64,000 nt of DNA from Icerya purchasi (lineage: Eukaryota; Arthropoda; Insecta; Hemiptera; Monophlebidae), in the NCBI GenBank assembly GCA_039619475.1, contig CM077116.1, forward strand, positions 277,403,258 through 277,467,257, given 5' to 3'. The notes beneath the pieces were generated by a model that saw only the letters and a list, made by a program, of their open reading frames with translations, was not told the DNA's origin and searched no databases. Below are positions 61,581-64,000 of the stretch, in pieces. A program made the translations under genes and the position numbers. How positions within the stretch are numbered: the first letter of the stretch is position 1; the number at the start of each line of letters is the position of its first letter.

Positions 61581-62450
61581 CAAATCAAGTTTCTAATGTT
61601 AAATAATTAATTATTTATCTTAAAAGATTTTGTGTCAGTTTTATTTTAAATTCTTAAAAGTTACGTATCAATAAGTAAGTCTACATGTATAAATATTGGA
61701 AGGAGTGAATTTTTATTTTTTTTATTTTTTTTTTTGTTGCATTAAAATGCGTTATACGATTTATACAATATTTATTTCTATTTCTTAAAAACTCATAAAA
61801 ATACTGTTTTAAAAATATTTATATTTTTAATTTCATTGTAAAACATAGTTTCTTTTAATAAAAATTCTGAAGCGCAGCTAACATGAGTGATTAAATATTT
61901 TAATTTTTACGTAATCGCGGATTTAAGTTTATAAATATGTAGTATAACAAAATTTTTAATTGTGTAAAAAAATAATAATCTTTATTATCTATTAATCAAA
62001 CGTTTCGCTTGTCAGTTGTCAATGTAAAAATAATAATTTTGTTTTGGAACAACTGCTCCGGACGAAGCTGCTTCGATAAATAGTTGCCGGGCACATCTCT
62101 AGTGTGAAGGTGAATGATATATTGTGCTGTTATGGGTAAAGTCAAGGGTGCTTATCGTACTGTTCTGAAATATTACTAATGGAGAAGTGCGCATTGTGTT
62201 TGAATTAGTATTCATGAAATTTCTTTCTTCTGACTTCACATTTAGCGCACTAATAAAAGCAACATGTTTATCTAGCTCCTTTTACTTTTGTTTTACTTGA
62301 ATGGTTTTCATTATTTTTTTTGTTGGATTTTTATTAGAATAGAATACAAAGTAATACTTTTTATTTGAATTAATAAACTATGTACTGTCCACAATCGAAT
62401 TTTCTGTTCTAGTAATATTCCAGTTTAATGTAGTCAAGGTATCTACTATC

Positions 62451-62890
62451 CAGGGTCGTGCCCAGAATTTTAAATGGTGTGTTAGTATGGAGGGGGGTAT
62501 TGAAAATTTTCTTCGCAAATTTATTTTATGAATAACTACATTTTTCCTAATATTCATACTTTTAATAATTTCCATTATTTTGATTTATGTATTAATAATT
62601 TACATAAATGAATTACCCCGTATAAACATTAATAAAAATTGCATATGTTATTGATTATACTCGTAATAAAAAATTTTGCATAAAATAATAATGAAGTACC
62701 TAAAAATATGGAGCATATTTTTTCTTTTTTTTTTTTTAATGTAAAGGCACCCGAAAAAATCAATATTTATTTTAAATTTTTGATTTTTTTCAGATTTGTT
62801 GTGTATTTATAATAACTATTTCAGTTATAATTGGTGGTGGTGGGGGGTGGGGGTTACCCCCAACCACCAGCTCCCGTGGACACGGCTTTG
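62451..62890 (-). mobile_element. hAT-type MITE, copy 2, with perfect 8-bp target duplication
   Basis: A 440-bp element with ends cagggtcgtgccc (left) and caaagccgtgtcc (right end on the minus strand). It is flanked by identical ctactatc at 62443-62450 and 62891-62898. The body is the reverse-oriented homologue of 22897-23198, with an extra internal segment. The GC-rich block near 62836-62866 contains gggggttacccccaac, a short hairpin also seen in copy 1. The 8-bp duplication marks it as hAT-type. No transposase. Confidence 0.87.
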
Positions 62891-63218
62891 CTACTATCTA
62901 ATTATTAAAAAATTTTACGCATACTTCTTTAGAAGTTTACAGTTACATTTTGACTATATAATGTACGGAAATCAGTTTTCTGCTTTTATTTATTTGTATT
63001 TTTTTTCGTATATTAATGAATTTAACTTGTATTAATATTGCAATGAACTTTGATTACATTTTAAGAAAACGGAGATTTTGCGTATGTCAACAAGTTTTTA
63101 TTTGTCGCAATAAAAAGTAGTAGAATATCTACTTTCGTTCTTAACCAGAAAAAAAAGAAATTGCCAGTTATAACTCGTAAGCATTCATAATTGAAAAAAA
63201 TATCATTTCCTCGAACAA

Positions 63219-63590
63219 GAATACCAAAAAAAAAAAAAAAAGAAAAAAAAACTATTATGCCGATCATTAACAGTTTTTAAGAAAAATTTAATAGTTAAAT
63301 ATTATACCGACTATATTGAATTAAACATTTATAATTTGATTTGAAAAGAACTTTGAATTAACCCTCATATTGGCATTAAAAAAAATGCATTTAAAATAAT
63401 AAGTAATTATTTGAAATGCATTTTTTTTAATGCCAATATGAGGGTTAATTCAAAGTTCTTTTCAAATCAAATTATAAATGTTTAATTCAATATAGTCGGT
63501 ATAATATTTAACTATTAAATTTTTCTTAAAAACTGTTAATGATCGGCATAATAGTTTTTTTTTTCTTTTTTTTTTTTTTTTTTGGTATTC
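63219..63590. repeat. Near-perfect 372-bp palindrome
   Basis: The left arm 63219-63400 and right arm 63406-63590 are inverted copies around the 5-nt loop aagta. Apart from one mismatch near the centre and length differences in an A/T homopolymer near the outer ends, every base I checked pairs. The arms are flanked by unrelated sequence. There is no coding capacity and no obvious target duplication. It is either a very young foldback element or a palindromic assembly or cloning artefact. Confidence 0.9.
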
Positions 63591-64000
63591 TATAATTAAT
63601 TATTGATATTTAAGAACTGTTTAAAAATGTTTTTAATTATCCTAATAAAAATTCATTCGTTATGTGCTATAATTGCACTATCGAATGGAAGATGTAATGG
63701 TATACACGTGCTAGTATTTGGAATAGTGAAAAGAAAAAAAAAAATGAAAGGGAATAAGTATTTTTAGAAAAAACGTTCATGAATTTAATATGAAATCGAA
63801 ATCAATCAGCGACCAATGTTTCAACAAGCCGGTGTCCGGTATCGTCAAGTATTTGAATTTGGCAACGGTAGTAATTTTTCTCATCGATATTTTGGTTTTT
63901 TACTCAATAGATTTAGTTGATTGCCAAAATGTCCTCGTCTTTTGTTATACTTTTATGATAGGAGAACGTACTCCATATTGTTTAATTCGCTTTCTAACAG

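Overview
The window is eukaryotic and almost certainly from an insect. It is AT-rich, mostly non-coding, full of microsatellites and homopolymer runs, and carries broken copies of piggyBac, mariner, hAT-type, SINE and non-LTR elements. I cannot name the species.

One host gene is firmly visible: a minus-strand ZIP-family metal transporter that matches the ZIP13/SLC39A13 (Drosophila Zip99C) subfamily. Five coding exons can be joined with intact GT-AG sites and continuous phase: 40152-40404, 39940-40053, 9177-9592, 3802-3922 and 253-408. They give residues 1-353, covering the lumenal N-terminus and TM1-TM6. The last transmembrane segments lie beyond the left edge. Coding introns are 98 nt, 30.3 kb, 5.3 kb and 3.4 kb, and the fifth runs off the window.

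Layout from left to right. Positions 1-252 are partial intron 5. Intron 4 (409-3801) holds an inverted, 5'-truncated copy of a tRNA-derived SINE and a nearly complete but broken piggyBac-like transposon. Intron 3 (3923-9176) holds the fuller SINE with pol III boxes, a hairpin repeat and a LINE 3'-ORF fragment. Intron 2 (9593-39939) is a repeat-dense desert with foldback elements, a LINE fragment, a TA-flanked internally deleted mariner, a 5'-truncated LINE with RNase H and tandem 3' repeats, a hAT-type MITE, a three-copy unnamed repeat family, a second broken mariner, and an unassigned 120-codon ORF. The transporter promoter should lie just right of 40404.

The right third (40.4-64 kb) is upstream intergenic sequence, or an intron of another gene. 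It holds long foldback repeats, a piggyBac-domesticated-type (PGBD) transposase scrap at 58.6 kb, a second hAT MITE with a perfect 8-bp target duplication, a 480-bp element with 30-bp inverted ends, and a near-perfect 370-bp palindrome at 63.2-63.6 kb. A complex, less AT-rich patch at 46.7-47.2 kb ending in a good splice donor could be a non-coding first exon of a plus-strand neighbour, but this is speculative.

I see no RNA genes, no CRISPR, and no intact transposase. No convincingly new biological system is present. The most useful novelties are the unnamed repeat families and the palindromes.
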